Shown piece by piece: positions 19,401-29,820 of a stretch of DNA of 29,986 nt. Positions within the stretch are counted from its first letter, which is position 1. Each line of letters starts with the position of its first letter. The stretch comes from Cristatella mucedo (taxonomy: Eukaryota > Bryozoa > Phylactolaemata > Cristatellidae), in assembly GCA_009760855.2 (NCBI GenBank), contig WPIO01000038.1, positions 3,677,501 to 3,707,486 on the forward strand, given 5' to 3'. A model generated the notes under the pieces. The model was not told where the DNA came from and did no database searches. It saw only the letters and a program-made list of their open reading frames with translations. A program made the position numbers and the translations under genes.

Positions 19401-20900
19401 GGAGTTCCGGCTGAGCGGGGTTCGGTCGCTGCGGTGACTTCAGGTCGGTCATCGTTTGTAGATCGTTAATTCACGTTACCCTAGCAACAACAACCACATC
19501 TAGGAATGCATTTGAACGACAATAATAGGCGCGTACGATCGTACCTAACAGGCAGACTATTGACCGTCCGCAAACGTAAAGTAGCGAGCGAGCTGCCTGG
19601 TGGGGTAGACCTCTGCATTTTGGAAATCAGCAGTAAGCAGTAAGGTTGGATTTTGTTACCTGCTTGAGGTCAAGCATTGACGGATTGGCTGGAGCGCGCA
19701 TGCGATCGCAATACAACAACGCAGTGAAGGGGCTCTTACACTGGGCAGAGTGCTCCTGAGGAGCGTCCGGCCAGCATCCGGTTCAACGAATTACTGCAGT
19801 CCACCACAATAGACTCGAATTAGGCCAGCATCTAATGTGCCTGTCCGAATCTCTGCTGGCTCCCTCTGGCCGGCATACGATCTTCCTTTATTGCCCTAAC
19901 GATGTACCCAGCTGTGCATTGAGCCCACGGCCGGCTGGGCGGTTTCCCTAACCAAACCCACAATCGGCGAGGCTTTTTGAGCCTTGTTTTGCTCAATAGT
20001 ACTGGGCAGCCTTCGCTCATTGCAACGTGCAGCCAACGTGCACGAATCGTTTCAAGTTTCGGATCTTGGTTTAAGTTTCTTCAATACCAATCAGACCAAG
20101 TGCAGCTGCATACCACAAGGCCGACTTCATAAAAAGTTTATCGTCAACTTTGAGCTCTCTTTGTCAGCTAACCCGATAGGTGCAATTACTGCTCTAAATA
20201 ACATGACTTGCTCAGTCTCAGGTAACAATCAGAGTGATAAAGTGGTGGAATTTCTTGACGATAAATCGGCGAATGTCTCCACTCTTTGTGGTAAGAGCAG
20301 TTTCTGCATTCTTTGCTGTCGTTCTTCTCGTGCAATGAAACTGAGGATTGTTTGACGGCCATCTCTGCCCAAGAGTATTTGAAAAAAATGTGTTATCTCG
20401 CGAGCGCCGTGGTTTTTAAGGAAAACTTTTAAAACCAATCTCAAAAAATTTTTTAAGGAGAAGGCATTTTTCCTGGAGGCCTAAAAAGGTTTCAGCGTAT
20501 CTTTGAAATAGTGTATATTTTTTTCGGCCAGATGATTGAAGTTTATCTCCTTCATGTGGCACTCAAAGTTTGTATTTGGAGATTTAGTAGAAGGCAAGCA
20601 CTACACGTGTTAACTGTAACAACAAGAAGACATTTGTGTGATGCCCGAAACCGAACTGAGTCTCTTAATAATAATATATTTCTTTTAAACCTTGATAACG
20701 TTAAAATAACGAATGTCTGGTAAAAAGTGATTATATGAATGGCGGGTACATGGAAAAAGGAAAACTAAAGTGAACTGGGGAAATGCTTAAGAATAGCTTG
20801 CAATATATTCTAAGGCAATCACTGTCGTGGGCCCAAGGCCCTGCGGCATATGCGAAGAGCCTGAAAATAGTTTAATTTCTCTTAAGGCGCTATACAAGTG
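19401..20900. other. No gene recognised
   Basis: Mixed-composition sequence. The longest ORF (123 codons, plus strand, from 19984) has no recognisable motif, no supporting splice context and an ordinary composition. I see no transposon motif in this stretch. Confidence 0.45.
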
Positions 20901-20905
20901 AATTA

Positions 20906-20931
20906 TAAAATATATATGTATATATATATTT
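20906..20931. repeat. Short AT-rich (TA)n tract
   Basis: An imperfect TATA/ATAT run, probably a small microsatellite. No promoter context is visible. Confidence 0.6.
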
Positions 20932-21079
20932 AATGAGTTGGATTTGCTCTGTTAATGCTATTTAGATGTCTAAGGTTAGTGACCATGTCAAAAAGCATAC
21001 CTGCTTAGACGTGACAATCGTCATCCTGCAAAAACGGTGCTGATGGTCACAGTGTAACAAAACTTGAACATGCAGAAAA

Positions 21080-21610
21080 TTGTTTACAACGACCGAATGA
21101 ACGCAGTGAGAAGCAGGTGCACAGCTAGCTTCCTTTAAAATGTCCAAGTCCGAGGATGTGACGTCAGTCGGGAAGGATTTTCAGGCTTTGGGGTGAGCAA
21201 ACTAAAGGCATTGTTTCCAAAAGATTAAGGTTTCTACTTGGTATAGTTTGAGCCAGGAATGAGGACGGTACAACACTGGCCTCGTTTGGAATAGTTCGGA
21301 TAAATAGGCTGGAGATTGTGCTTGACGATCGCATCGGCAAGAGGGAGAGTGTAATCTGAGTAAAGGAGCAGACCTGATGACAAAGACCCCTGATGTACCC
21401 AGTAGCTTAGTGGCTCCTCTGACAGAGATACGACCTCAACCATTGGAGCGAAGAGTCAGCGATTGCCCAGGCGAGATAAAGGCTCTTGAGAAGGACTTAG
21501 TGATCAATATTATCACATGCTGTCGAAAGATCGTGAACAACAAGCAGCAAGGGTTTACCTGTCAGAAGGTTTTATATGTCTTAATCGCTCATTTCCAAGG
21601 ATGCAGTGCA
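21080..21610 (-). mobile_element. Very decayed LINE RT fragment (copy C)
   Basis: Read on the minus strand across several frames, RT blocks appear in the correct order. First GKPLLLVVHDLSTACDNIDH (compare LLDLSAAFDTIDH), then LQWLRSYL, then YWVHQGSLSSGLLLYSDYTL (compare GVPQGSVLGPLLFSLYTL) and LADAIVKHNL, all near 21590-21330. The YADD block and thumb are missing. Sequence then jumps to the C-terminal motif SFGNNAFSLLTPK followed by SFPTDVTSSDLDILK near 21230-21125. Stops and frameshifts are frequent. This is an old CR1/L2-type LINE with a large internal deletion, probably unrelated in age to the A and B copies. Order and spacing of motifs make the call firm even though each motif is worn. 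Confidence 0.75.
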
Positions 21611-22386
21611 AGTGCTATAATCAGCGGTTGCAAACTCTAAAATAAAACTGAACTTCATCAAGACACCTCAGCATGCTATCTTCCTTTAGTGTGGGGCTTT
21701 GTACTTGAGTCGGACGACAACTAACCGTATGCTGCCAGCTGGCGGATCAATCATTAATTTTCACAAGTGTGCCGACACTCTGCATTTGACATGCATTTGT
21801 GAACATCTGCTTATTACTAAGTAAAGACGCACTGTCCTGAACTCTGCAGGCAAAAACAGGTCAGACGATACGTTTTATTCACTTTAGAAATCTGTCGATG
21901 CCTTTTTTCCTTAATGGCTTTTTCTTGCTGCCCCTAAGGCCATCGTGGTCACGTGCGAGTCAAGCCATTGTGTCGTGCATGCAGTTGCCACTAGCAACCA
22001 TTGCTGCTAGTGATCTTCCAGTGAACTTCCTCACTGCTTTCATTCCTTTCAGCAGACGGCTGTGTACAGCATTAGGTGACAAGGTATTAGTGTTGCAGCA
22101 ACGTCACACATGCTCCTTTGTGAAATTTCTAATAGCTTGCTTTGTGCACCAGAGTTGTCGCATGCTGCTACACTCGGGCGGAAACAATCCTCACAGTGTG
22201 AGGCCACCACAACTGTGGCTCTAAGTTCGTTTGGGTAAGAAGAGAGTTTTCTACGTCGAGGAGTACTAAGGTCATGCGAAGCATGGAAAAAATCTATTGC
22301 TAGCCCAAAAAACACCTGCTGCTGGTATGTATCTGCTTAAGAGTGATTACCTTCCATAACTATTCTTTATGACCTCGTATCTCGCC
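21611..22386. other. No secure feature
   Basis: Minus-strand reading shows patches such as RRRKLSSYPNE and RGSKKKPLRKKGI that faintly resemble the N-terminal DNA-binding region of Tc1-type transposases. They are broken by stops and lie in the wrong order relative to the transposase C-terminal remnant at 22387-22600. I do not annotate them as an element. Confidence 0.35.
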
Positions 22387-22600
22387 AGGCATAGTTGCCA
22401 CGAGCAGATGCGTTGTCTCTTCTGCTACAGCATATTCCACAGAGCCTGAGTTTTGCTGTAAAGGTCGGCTACAGATGTAGGCCGAACACCCCAATTCAGC
22501 CACCTGTCGTTATCACTACATAGTCGTTCTATGGGGTTCAAATCAGGAGACTGGCTGTGCCACTGCACCAGCACCAAGCAAGGACTCGTCAAAAAGTACT
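22387..22600 (-). mobile_element. Tc1/mariner transposase remnant (minus copy)
   Basis: Minus-strand translation of 22527-22562 gives WHSQSPDLNPIE, the near-invariant block that precedes and includes the third acidic residue of DD34E Tc1/mariner transposases. The flanking frame is broken. Downstream nucleotide sequence (TAGCCGACCTTTACAG, then ACTCAGGCTCTGTGGAAT) matches the downstream part of the plus-strand copy at 22683-22940, so these are two copies of one element in opposite orientation. Terminal inverted repeats and TA target duplications were not found. Confidence 0.75.
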
Positions 22601-22682
22601 ATACTCAAGTCATCGATATCCAAGCAGGTTTGATTTCATAGCTCGACTATAGTCTGCCTGGGAATAGTTCCATTTGGCAGCA

Positions 22683-22940
22683 AGTACTCGACCCTGTGCA
22701 AACTGACAGGCCAATGGAGTACTTTTTGACGAATCCTAGTTTGGGTGCTGGGGAAGTGGCTCGGCCAGTCGTCTGATTTGAACTCCATAAAACGACTACG
22801 GAGTGATATCGACTGGCAGCTGACGCAAGGCGTTTAACCTAGACCCATAGCCGACCTCTTTTCAGTAAACCTCAGGCTCTGAGGAATGTGCAATAGAAAA
22901 AGAGACAGAGCAAGACGCCGGCGATGGCTGGCCAGGCAAG
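22683..22940 (+). mobile_element. Tc1/mariner transposase remnant (plus copy)
   Basis: Translation of 22757-22792 gives WLGQSSDLNSIK, where the usual PIE is SIK, so the catalytic Glu is replaced by Lys. It is preceded in frame by RILVWVLGK and followed by RLRSDIDWQLTQGV and a stop. The copy shares GTACTTTTTGACGA (22719-22732) and about 200 downstream bases with the minus copy at 22387-22600, forming an inverted pair with a centre near 22650. It is clearly dead. Confidence 0.72.
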
Positions 22941-23029
22941 GGATGATGTCGCAATACATATATGATAAATAAATATATAATAAACGGATGATGTCGCAAT
23001 AAATAAATATATATATATATATATATATG
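22941..23029. repeat. Direct duplication plus (TA)n microsatellite
   Basis: GGATGATGTCGCAATA occurs at 22941-22956 and again at 22986-23001, a 45-bp period. The second copy is followed by about eleven TA dinucleotides (23007-23029). This looks like slippage or unequal exchange beside an AT-rich tract at the edge of the mariner remnant. Confidence 0.8.
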
Positions 23030-23124
23030 AGCTGCACGTGTTTGCTTCTGGGTTGTCAATAAATACTCATAAAGCATCTGCTAAAGTTTAGCAAGCATCG
23101 ATAGCAAGTTTTCCATCGTAAATC

Positions 23125-23400
23125 TGTCAACTGCCCCATTAGCCCGCTGCTAGTGCAACATTTTTCAATGGCTTCCTATTGAAAAGGACATTGACTTCCC
23201 TGTGAACCTGGTCTTTATTGTCTTATACTTTGAGTGCATGCCTGCGCCTGTTTCGGTGCATAATGCTGTCCAGGGGTCGCGCTGGTGGGAGTGCCTTCTG
23301 TACTTTCGAACCCATGTCCGTGCAAATAAACCAGACTACACTGTAGTCCCTCCAATGCAGAGACTAAAATACTGAATGAGGCTTGTGGTACAAGATCGGT
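23125..23400 (+). mobile_element. Decayed LINE C-terminal fragment
   Basis: ISPLLVQ is followed after a frameshift by FQWLPIEKDIDFPVNLVFIV, closely resembling the ITPLL-LHWLPVEKRIDFKV block of CR1/L2-type ORF2. The frame stays open through LYFECMPAPVSVHNAVQ and PDYTVVPPMQRLKY (compare the LxVPRTRLKYG block) and stops near 23375. There is only one patch and no 3' tail is seen, so assignment to a family is not possible. Confidence 0.5.
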
Positions 23401-23509
23401 TTCCAACCACGTTTGCTTAGTGCAACCGTAGCCATGAAAAGCAGTGATACGCAAATATCACTTATCCTGCTTTTTATTCCGAGGCTTACGAATGAACACG
23501 AAATGGAGG

Positions 23510-24016
<507 letters not shown>

Positions 24017-24129
24017 CTAGTGGCAGTTTAAAAAGTTAGCACAATTTCGAGGCTTTAATTTTGCTGCTGTGTTATTACAAGAGAGTATTGGCACGTTACC
24101 TGCTCCCAGTGTTTTTGCACATCAAATGT

Positions 24130-24602
24130 TAAGAGTTTAAATGCACTCGAGTGTGTTTATTCACTCGAGCTTGAGTGTGTGTATGTCCAGATGTGAGTGT
24201 TCGTATATCTGTTGTCCATATGTTCTGAGTGCGATATGTTGTTATGTGTATGTGTGTGTGTGCGTTTGTGTTTTGAGTTTGAGTTGTAAGAGTTTGTATC
24301 TTTGAGTGAGGGAATTAGTGTGTCAGTGAATGAGTGTGTGCAAGAGTGTGAGTGTGTGTTCGATTGTGATCTATTTAATCTAATTAATATCTAATTTACA
24401 TATGTGCTGAGTGTGATATGTTGTTATGTGTGTGTTTTTGTGTTTGAGTTTGTGTTGTAAGAGTTTGTATCTTTGAGTGAGGGAATTAGTGAGTGTCAGG
24501 GAATGAGTGTGTGCAAGAGTGAGTGTGTGTTCGAATTTGAGTAAATGTGTGTTCGAGAGTGAGTGTGTGTGCAAGTGTCTGCTAGAATGAGCGTGTGTTC
24601 AG
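24130..24602 (+). repeat. GTGTGAG-rich low-complexity region with a tandem duplication
   Basis: The region is rich in GTGTGAGTG words. A unit at 24225-24363 is repeated at 24407-24534 with small gaps; both copies contain GATATGTTGTTATGTG, AAGAGTTTGTATCTTTGAGT and GAGGGAATTAGT in order, giving a period near 180 bp. Confidence 0.88.
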
Positions 24603-24612
24603 GAGGTGTGCA

Positions 24613-24643
24613 CGTGTCCCCAGCATGGGCTGCTGGGGACATG
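24613..24643. other. Near-perfect hairpin
   Basis: TGTCCCCAGCA (24615-24625) and TGCTGGGGACA (24631-24641) form an 11-bp perfect stem with a five-base loop, extendable by one G-T wobble and one C-G pair. It lies about 90 bases upstream of the candidate exon at 24733. Its role is unknown. Confidence 0.7.
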
Positions 24644-24732
24644 ACATTAACTCAGGGGTCGTGCCATGATTTTGAGTAACAATAGCTGATACCATGTAGC
24701 ATCAATCTCTCCACGATCCTCTCTCTGTGCAG

Positions 24733-24817
24733 GGCTCCCTCTTACCTTCTGGGCCGCTGGACTCCCTGTTGCCTTCTGCGTGGCCGTTGCAGTCATCGTG
24801 ATGTGGATATACACAAG
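24733..24817 (+). CDS. Candidate internal exon encoding one membrane helix
   Basis: An 85-base interval bounded by a strong-looking acceptor (pyrimidine tract TCCTCTCTCTGTGCAG ending at 24732, with a possible branch site CTGAT near 24687-24691) and a donor CAAG|GTATGG at 24818. With two bases left at each side, the middle frame reads 27 codons without stop: LPLTFWAAGLPVAF followed by CVAVAVIVMWIYT. This is a typical transmembrane helix with a proline near its start and aromatic residues at its end. The pattern recalls a late helix of SLC13/DASS-type anion transporters (G/F-P, hydrophobic stretch, W-x-Y/W), but one helix cannot identify a family. A second frame is also open but hydrophilic and cysteine-rich. 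No partner exon was found in the window. It could be chance. Confidence 0.38.
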
Positions 24818-26590
24818 GTATGGCTGCGCCAGGCAATATGTGCTCCGCAGTACTTCGGCATCATCCTAATAGCTGTGCATGTCCCTTTCATTTCCATTTG
24901 TAACCTATTGTGTAACCTCTCTAAGTTCAACCAATCCTGTTTCATGCAAGAGCGCCCCAAGATACACCTCGTGCTGCGATCTACTGCAGCATATGGGCGC
25001 ATAGAGGGGTTTTGGTTTCACTTGGAAAATTGTCAGCTATCGGAGAAAACTTCCTATTCATCGTGTCCTGTTTCGCTACTACGTGCACCTGTCGTTTCTG
25101 TAGGTAATTGCTTTGCCTCCGGGGGGGAGGGACAAATTTCCTGTGTACTCAGAAAATCGGCTGTAAGTTCTCACAAGTTAAAGTTGATTTTTTTTCACAA
25201 AACCGAATACGTCCGGCGTATGTCTTGGATGTTGTATCTCTTTTTATTTGTCTTGACTAGACTTTCGATATTTAATTTTGTCGGCTCGGACTCTCCTCGG
25301 GGCACTAGGAACTCTTAATCGAGTCGGCTGCCAGAATGTTCTGCGGCATTCCCCTCTGTGCACGTACAAGTTTTTTGGTATAGCTACCGAGCTCTCTTGT
25401 AGGCGCCGCAGAGAGCACGGAGAGCCTCGGAGAGCACGACAACGACGACGTCTCTCCACTACTTTTACTACTACTATGATTTCAGACTCTCGCTCTGCAT
25501 CTCCGGCATCGTTCCTGGAACAGCTTACGGTCAGGACAGGTGCAGTTAGCTCCACCCAAACCCCTCCGACGGCATAGTCATGCCCTCACTGGAAGCTGTC
25601 GCACTGCTGCAACTGAAAAGCGACTCATTTAGGCTCGACTGCAAGCCGCTTGCCATCCATTGCTCTTACAGCAGAAGACTCTGTCTGCTTCTGCCCTGAT
25701 TGCTGCTGCTATCGTTGCCTCTGCTGCTGCTAGCTGAGGTGTTCTTTTGAGGAGTAGCAAGGACTCCAAATGCCTGAGTGCATGTGCACAGGTTCACAGG
25801 CCGCATGCTTGCTCATCTGGCAGCATTTCAAGAATCGGCCATCGTTGGCACATCGCCTTTTAGTGCTACGTCCGCCTACTTGCGTGTTCTGCTGAAGCAA
25901 TACTCACACATGCATATTTATGATTTAAGCCGGATGCGTTCGTTGCTCGCGGTGCAGCTGCATTCCGGTTATGCTGCTCTCTTGTTCCTCCTCGCTTCTG
26001 CTGAAGACATCTGGACGGTGGGATTGTGTTGAATCTTTCGAAGTGGTCTAGTCACGAAGCGTTTGTTGGCAGACGAAGTTAGCCTCCTCGCCGGCCAGCC
26101 AGATTATCCCATCCCTGCTTATGCATCGCACCTCCCGAGCCGGTGGCATACTACCCCTATGATAACTACCTGGGCTGCTCAAGCGATTAAAGTACTATTT
26201 TCGAGAGCCGAGCCGAATGCAAAAATGCCGTTTTAAATTGTCGACACCTGCCAGCGCCACGTTCGTCCGGTGCCCTTGGTCGGACCACTTACCGAGTTGC
26301 CTTCAAGCAATGGCTAGGACCTTCAATTTTTTGGTTATTCATCTTGTGAGACCCTTGAATGACCTTAACATTTATTAGGGCCGGCACTCGAGCCTGAGTA
26401 TGCCCAGAGCAGCAACCGGCAGCATTGTGCAGAGCTTCACTTTGCCTAGGCATTAGCATTAAAAACATTAGCTCCTGCAACCTTACGTGCCGAATGCATA
26501 CAAGCCGAGGCCCTGTCAATGTGCAAGCCATAGTTGAGGCCAAGAGGCGATAGGAGTTGTCGAGGCCGGGAGGGGTGGGAGCTTGGGGAG
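24818..26590. other. No gene recognised; possible intron
   Basis: Several ORFs of 80-170 codons exist on both strands, but none has a domain I recognise or a convincing chain of splice sites. CTG-rich patches occur near 25630-25735. If the candidate exon at 24733-24817 is real, this may be intronic or flanking sequence. Confidence 0.4.
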
Positions 26591-26593
26591 AGC

Positions 26594-27082
26594 TTTCTAG
26601 TTTTTATAAAAACATTGTTGAATCACAGATGCACAATCCAAAAATGCTGATGTCGACAATAAACCATCTCCTCAACCCTTCCCAGATTAGCTCCTTACCT
26701 GATGATCCTAATGATGATCTAGCCGATCGCTTCTCTCGATTCTTTGTGCAGAAGATAGACAAGATCAGGGAATCCATCCCTGCGATGACAACCTCCCCAC
26801 TAGAATGCTGTTCCTCGGTTCCAGGCTGCACCTCAATGTCTGCATTTAAGCAGGTCACTAGTGATCTAGTCCTAAAGTTCGTATCTCAATCAAAGAAGAC
26901 AACAAGTCCTGCGGACCCTATTCCCACTGTCCTGCTCCTACGTTGCATTGATCTGCTGCTGCCATGCATAACTAACATAATTCATATGTCATTAGCCTCA
27001 GGTCATGTCCCAGCACCTTTCAAAAAAGCTGTAGTCAGGCCACTTCTCAAGAAAGCTACACTTGACCAAGAGAACTTAATGG
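26594..27082 (+). mobile_element. LINE ORF2 fragment: linker and start of RT
   Basis: An intact reading frame reads SSFYKNIVESQMHNPKMLMS, TINHLLNP, DLADRFSRFFVQKIDKIRES, then SKKTTSPADPIPTVLLLRCI, ITNIIHMSLASGHVPAPFKK and VVRPLLKKATLDQENLM. This is the linker and first RT blocks of a CR1/L2-type ORF2, without a stop for about 160 codons. It ends abruptly where NYRPVS should follow; the next base belongs to the 91-bp segment that borders the inverted-duplication arm. It does not overlap the parts preserved in B1 and B2, so membership of family B is possible but untested; it is clearly different from family A in the same region (SSPEDPIPSSLW). Confidence 0.85.
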
Positions 27083-27173
27083 CCTGAAATGACCTGGAAA
27101 ACCACCACAATCCACTCTATTCCACTGCAAATCATCCTTAAATCGCCATCGCGAAGCTCTAATTGACATTGCA
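27083..27173 (+). repeat. Direct copy of 18760-18850
   Basis: A 91-bp segment in the same orientation as its counterpart, with about five mismatches. It is followed by TATA (27174-27177) and then directly by the inverted copy of the left arm starting from 18583 and running backwards. See the inverted-duplication entries. Confidence 0.9.
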
Positions 27174-27177
27174 TATA

Positions 27178-28974
27178 GGACTAGACTCAGTTCAAAGTGC
27201 ATCCGCAAAATTTTGCTATATTGTACACACGCGTTCTCATGCAATAAATTGTAATCGACTGCAACGACCCAATCCCATTCCGCAATCCACCGAAATCTGC
27301 TGCAATCTGCAACACAACGACAAGAAAGCGTACTATAGAAGCTCTAATTATGATTGCACGCTGTTCTACTCTTCAGTTATGGTGTACTTGCATGACTTCA
27401 CTGTAATTGGCTCGGCCATTCTGCAGCAATCCACTGCAAGCGACTGCAGCTGCCCGGGCCAGTACCTCAATGTACCGCAACCCGCCGAAAAACGACCAGA
27501 ATACGTACACTTTCAGCTCTAATAGTGATTGCACGCTGCTCGAATTTTTTGTTATTGTGCAATCCCACTATTTCACTACAATCGCCTCGATCATTCGGCA
27601 GCAATGAACTGCAATAGCCCGGGCCAATACCTCATTTACAGCAATCTGATGCAAAATGCCTTGAAATCGTTTTTGCAATGCTTCAATTTTTAACGCATGT
27701 TACAAAGCACACTGCTTAAATTCAGCCACATCATTTTAAGTAATTGCGTTCGTACAATCTTGGGCAATGCATGGCAATCTACGGCAACGTCTCGGCTCGA
27801 AGCAGCAATCAGCTGCTAACCGTGGCAAGTTGACACTCAATTGGCTTGCACGAAGTACCGATTGTCATCGCATCTCACATTTCTTGGTGCTAAAAGTGAA
27901 CTCGTAGAACTTTCGAGCTATTTTCATGTTAATTGTCAACAATAGGAGGCAATTGACACCAATGGCCGGGACCAATACCGAAATCCATGGCAATTCGTCG
28001 AGAAATCGGCTGCACCAAGCTCCAATTCTCATTCCACGTAACATCTCACTGCGTGCACAATTACTTTCAACCAGCTCTGACCGTTCAATCTTTCGCAATG
28101 CATGGCAACAGACGGCAATGGCCCGGGCAAATACGGCAATCCATTATGGTCCATCGCAAATCAGTGGAAAGTGACTGGACAAAAATCAAATATATCTTAC
28201 CTGTCACAGCCCACTGTGTTGAAAGTGCAATAAATTCTTTTCAACCAATCGCGAACGTACAATCGCGAACAATGAACGGCAATCGACAGCAACGTCCTAG
28301 GCCAATACCCCAATTCCCGGCGAATTGAAGAGAAATTGGCAGTGCGGAAGCCTCAATTGTCGTTACATGTAACATTCCGCTGCATCCAAAGTAAAGGCGT
28401 GGAACTTTCAAGGTGCTTTGCTTGGTAGCTGTCAGCAATGCACGGCAATCAACAGCCGTGGTTGGGGCCGATAGCGAAATCCGTGGAAAATCGACAACAT
28501 TCGCTTCATTAAACTGCAACTCTCATTCCACGTAACATGTACCTGTGTGGGCGTATAATTTTCACGCACGGTACGCGTTCAATCGACGGCAACCCAGGGC
28601 AATCGACGGCAATGGCCTGGGGAAATACGCCAATCCACAACGGACAGTTACAAATGCACCGCAGTTGCTGAGAGAAGCTCCAACTTTTCTTACGTATTGC
28701 ACTACACTGCATTTAAAGTGCAACCACATCCTTTTATACAATCGACAAAGGCGCAATCGATTGTAATGCACGGCAATCGATGGCAATGGCCCGGTCTAAG
28801 CAGCAATCTGGTTCAAATTTGCTGGACTATGGCTTTTTGAATTTGTAATTATCCTACTACGCAACGCTAATTGTGGGCGGGCATGCTGTCCTTTTTCACG
28901 TTCAACCTTGGGTAATCCATGGCAATCGACGGCATTTGCCAGAGACAGTACAACAGCGAAGCCTCCGGCCATAC
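27178..28974 (-). repeat. Degenerate satellite-like array (right arm), inverted copy of 16637-18583
   Basis: The same monomers of about 165 bp, read on the minus strand. Complementary cores (GCAATCGACGGCAATGGCCC type) lie near 27250, 27425, 27605, 27770, 27940, 28105, 28275, 28440, 28595, 28770 and 28920, averaging about 167 bp. Monomer-specific inter-core sequences match those of the left arm in mirrored order, for example the frame starting MQFNEANVV at 28519 (minus) against 17046 (plus). The two arrays therefore come from one duplication, not independent amplification. The SINE present in the left arm is absent here. Confidence 0.86.
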
Positions 28975-29820
28975 AATTTCGTGCCGTCTGCTGCGATTGA
29001 TCACCCTCTCATATATGTTCCCGTTGAGAGTCTCGTTTACCGAAAACGTTCGACCGCTGTGTCTCCACGAGACTCTCACTAGAACAGCCGCGGCCGGAGC
29101 CACTGTCGCGAAACACAGGGATGAGCTTCCGTGCACGCCGGTCTCAGAAATCATCAAATAATGAAGGAAGACGACTCCCAGAGCAGAGCAAAATCGATAA
29201 AGCATAGGCGTTACACATGCTAAGTATCTCTGCACGGTTCACATTCCATCTTGCTTCGTTGGTGTTGAAGGAAAAAACCGAATCCCTTAAGGACGGAAAA
29301 ATAAGCTAAAGAAGTTCTTCTTGAATGCGTCAGATGAGGTCATGCATCGAGTCTGGCAAAAAAGATCGGCTCAACAGGCTTCCAGACGAGCACATAGTAC
29401 GGCTATTCGTACGGATAGGATGCATATAATTTCGTGGCTACAAAAGGCAATCTTCCGATGAACGAAATTCGCCCAGGGCCACCAGACTTTGGGCTACTCG
29501 ACTAACTAGCGCCGACCATTCTTGCTTCTGGTCGGCTAGACTAGGAGAGCATATGCTCCCACCCCACCTGCGGCGTCCGTTCACGGTAGCGAGCGCTTTG
29601 GGGTAAACCTCGTCTTTTCTTTACGGAAAGACGCTTAGGCTTTGAGTGTGCTCTTGAAAACTCTCTTGCATGCTCTGTGGCTTGATTGCAGACTTGCACT
29701 CGGCTGCTGAACGCTGGCCCGCCTTAGACGACGCTTAGCCCGCCTTTGACGCATCCCTTCCTAAAAGGAGGCTTATTACCCTTCGATGGACAGGGCCGCA
29801 TTCCGGCAGGAAGGGTCGAG
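28975..29820 (-). repeat. Inverted duplication, right arm, outer segment
   Basis: Reverse complement of 10676-11545 at about 90% identity by eye. The same landmarks appear in mirrored order: TTTCGTGCCGTCTGCTGCGA near 28977, CTCAGAAATCATCAAATAAT near 29143, GGGCCACCAGACTTTGGGC near 29476, CCTCGTCTTTTCTTTACGG near 29608, and TTCCGGCAGGAAGGGTCGAG at 29801-29820, where similarity ends. No gene is recognised. Confidence 0.9.

Noticed and set aside
19984-20355. 123-codon plus-strand ORF
   Set aside because: No recognisable motif, no homologous copy in the window and no splice or promoter context; the length is compatible with chance.
21890-22290. Possible Tc1 transposase N-terminus on the minus strand
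   Set aside because: Only weak patches, several stops, and wrong order relative to the C-terminal remnant at 22387-22600.
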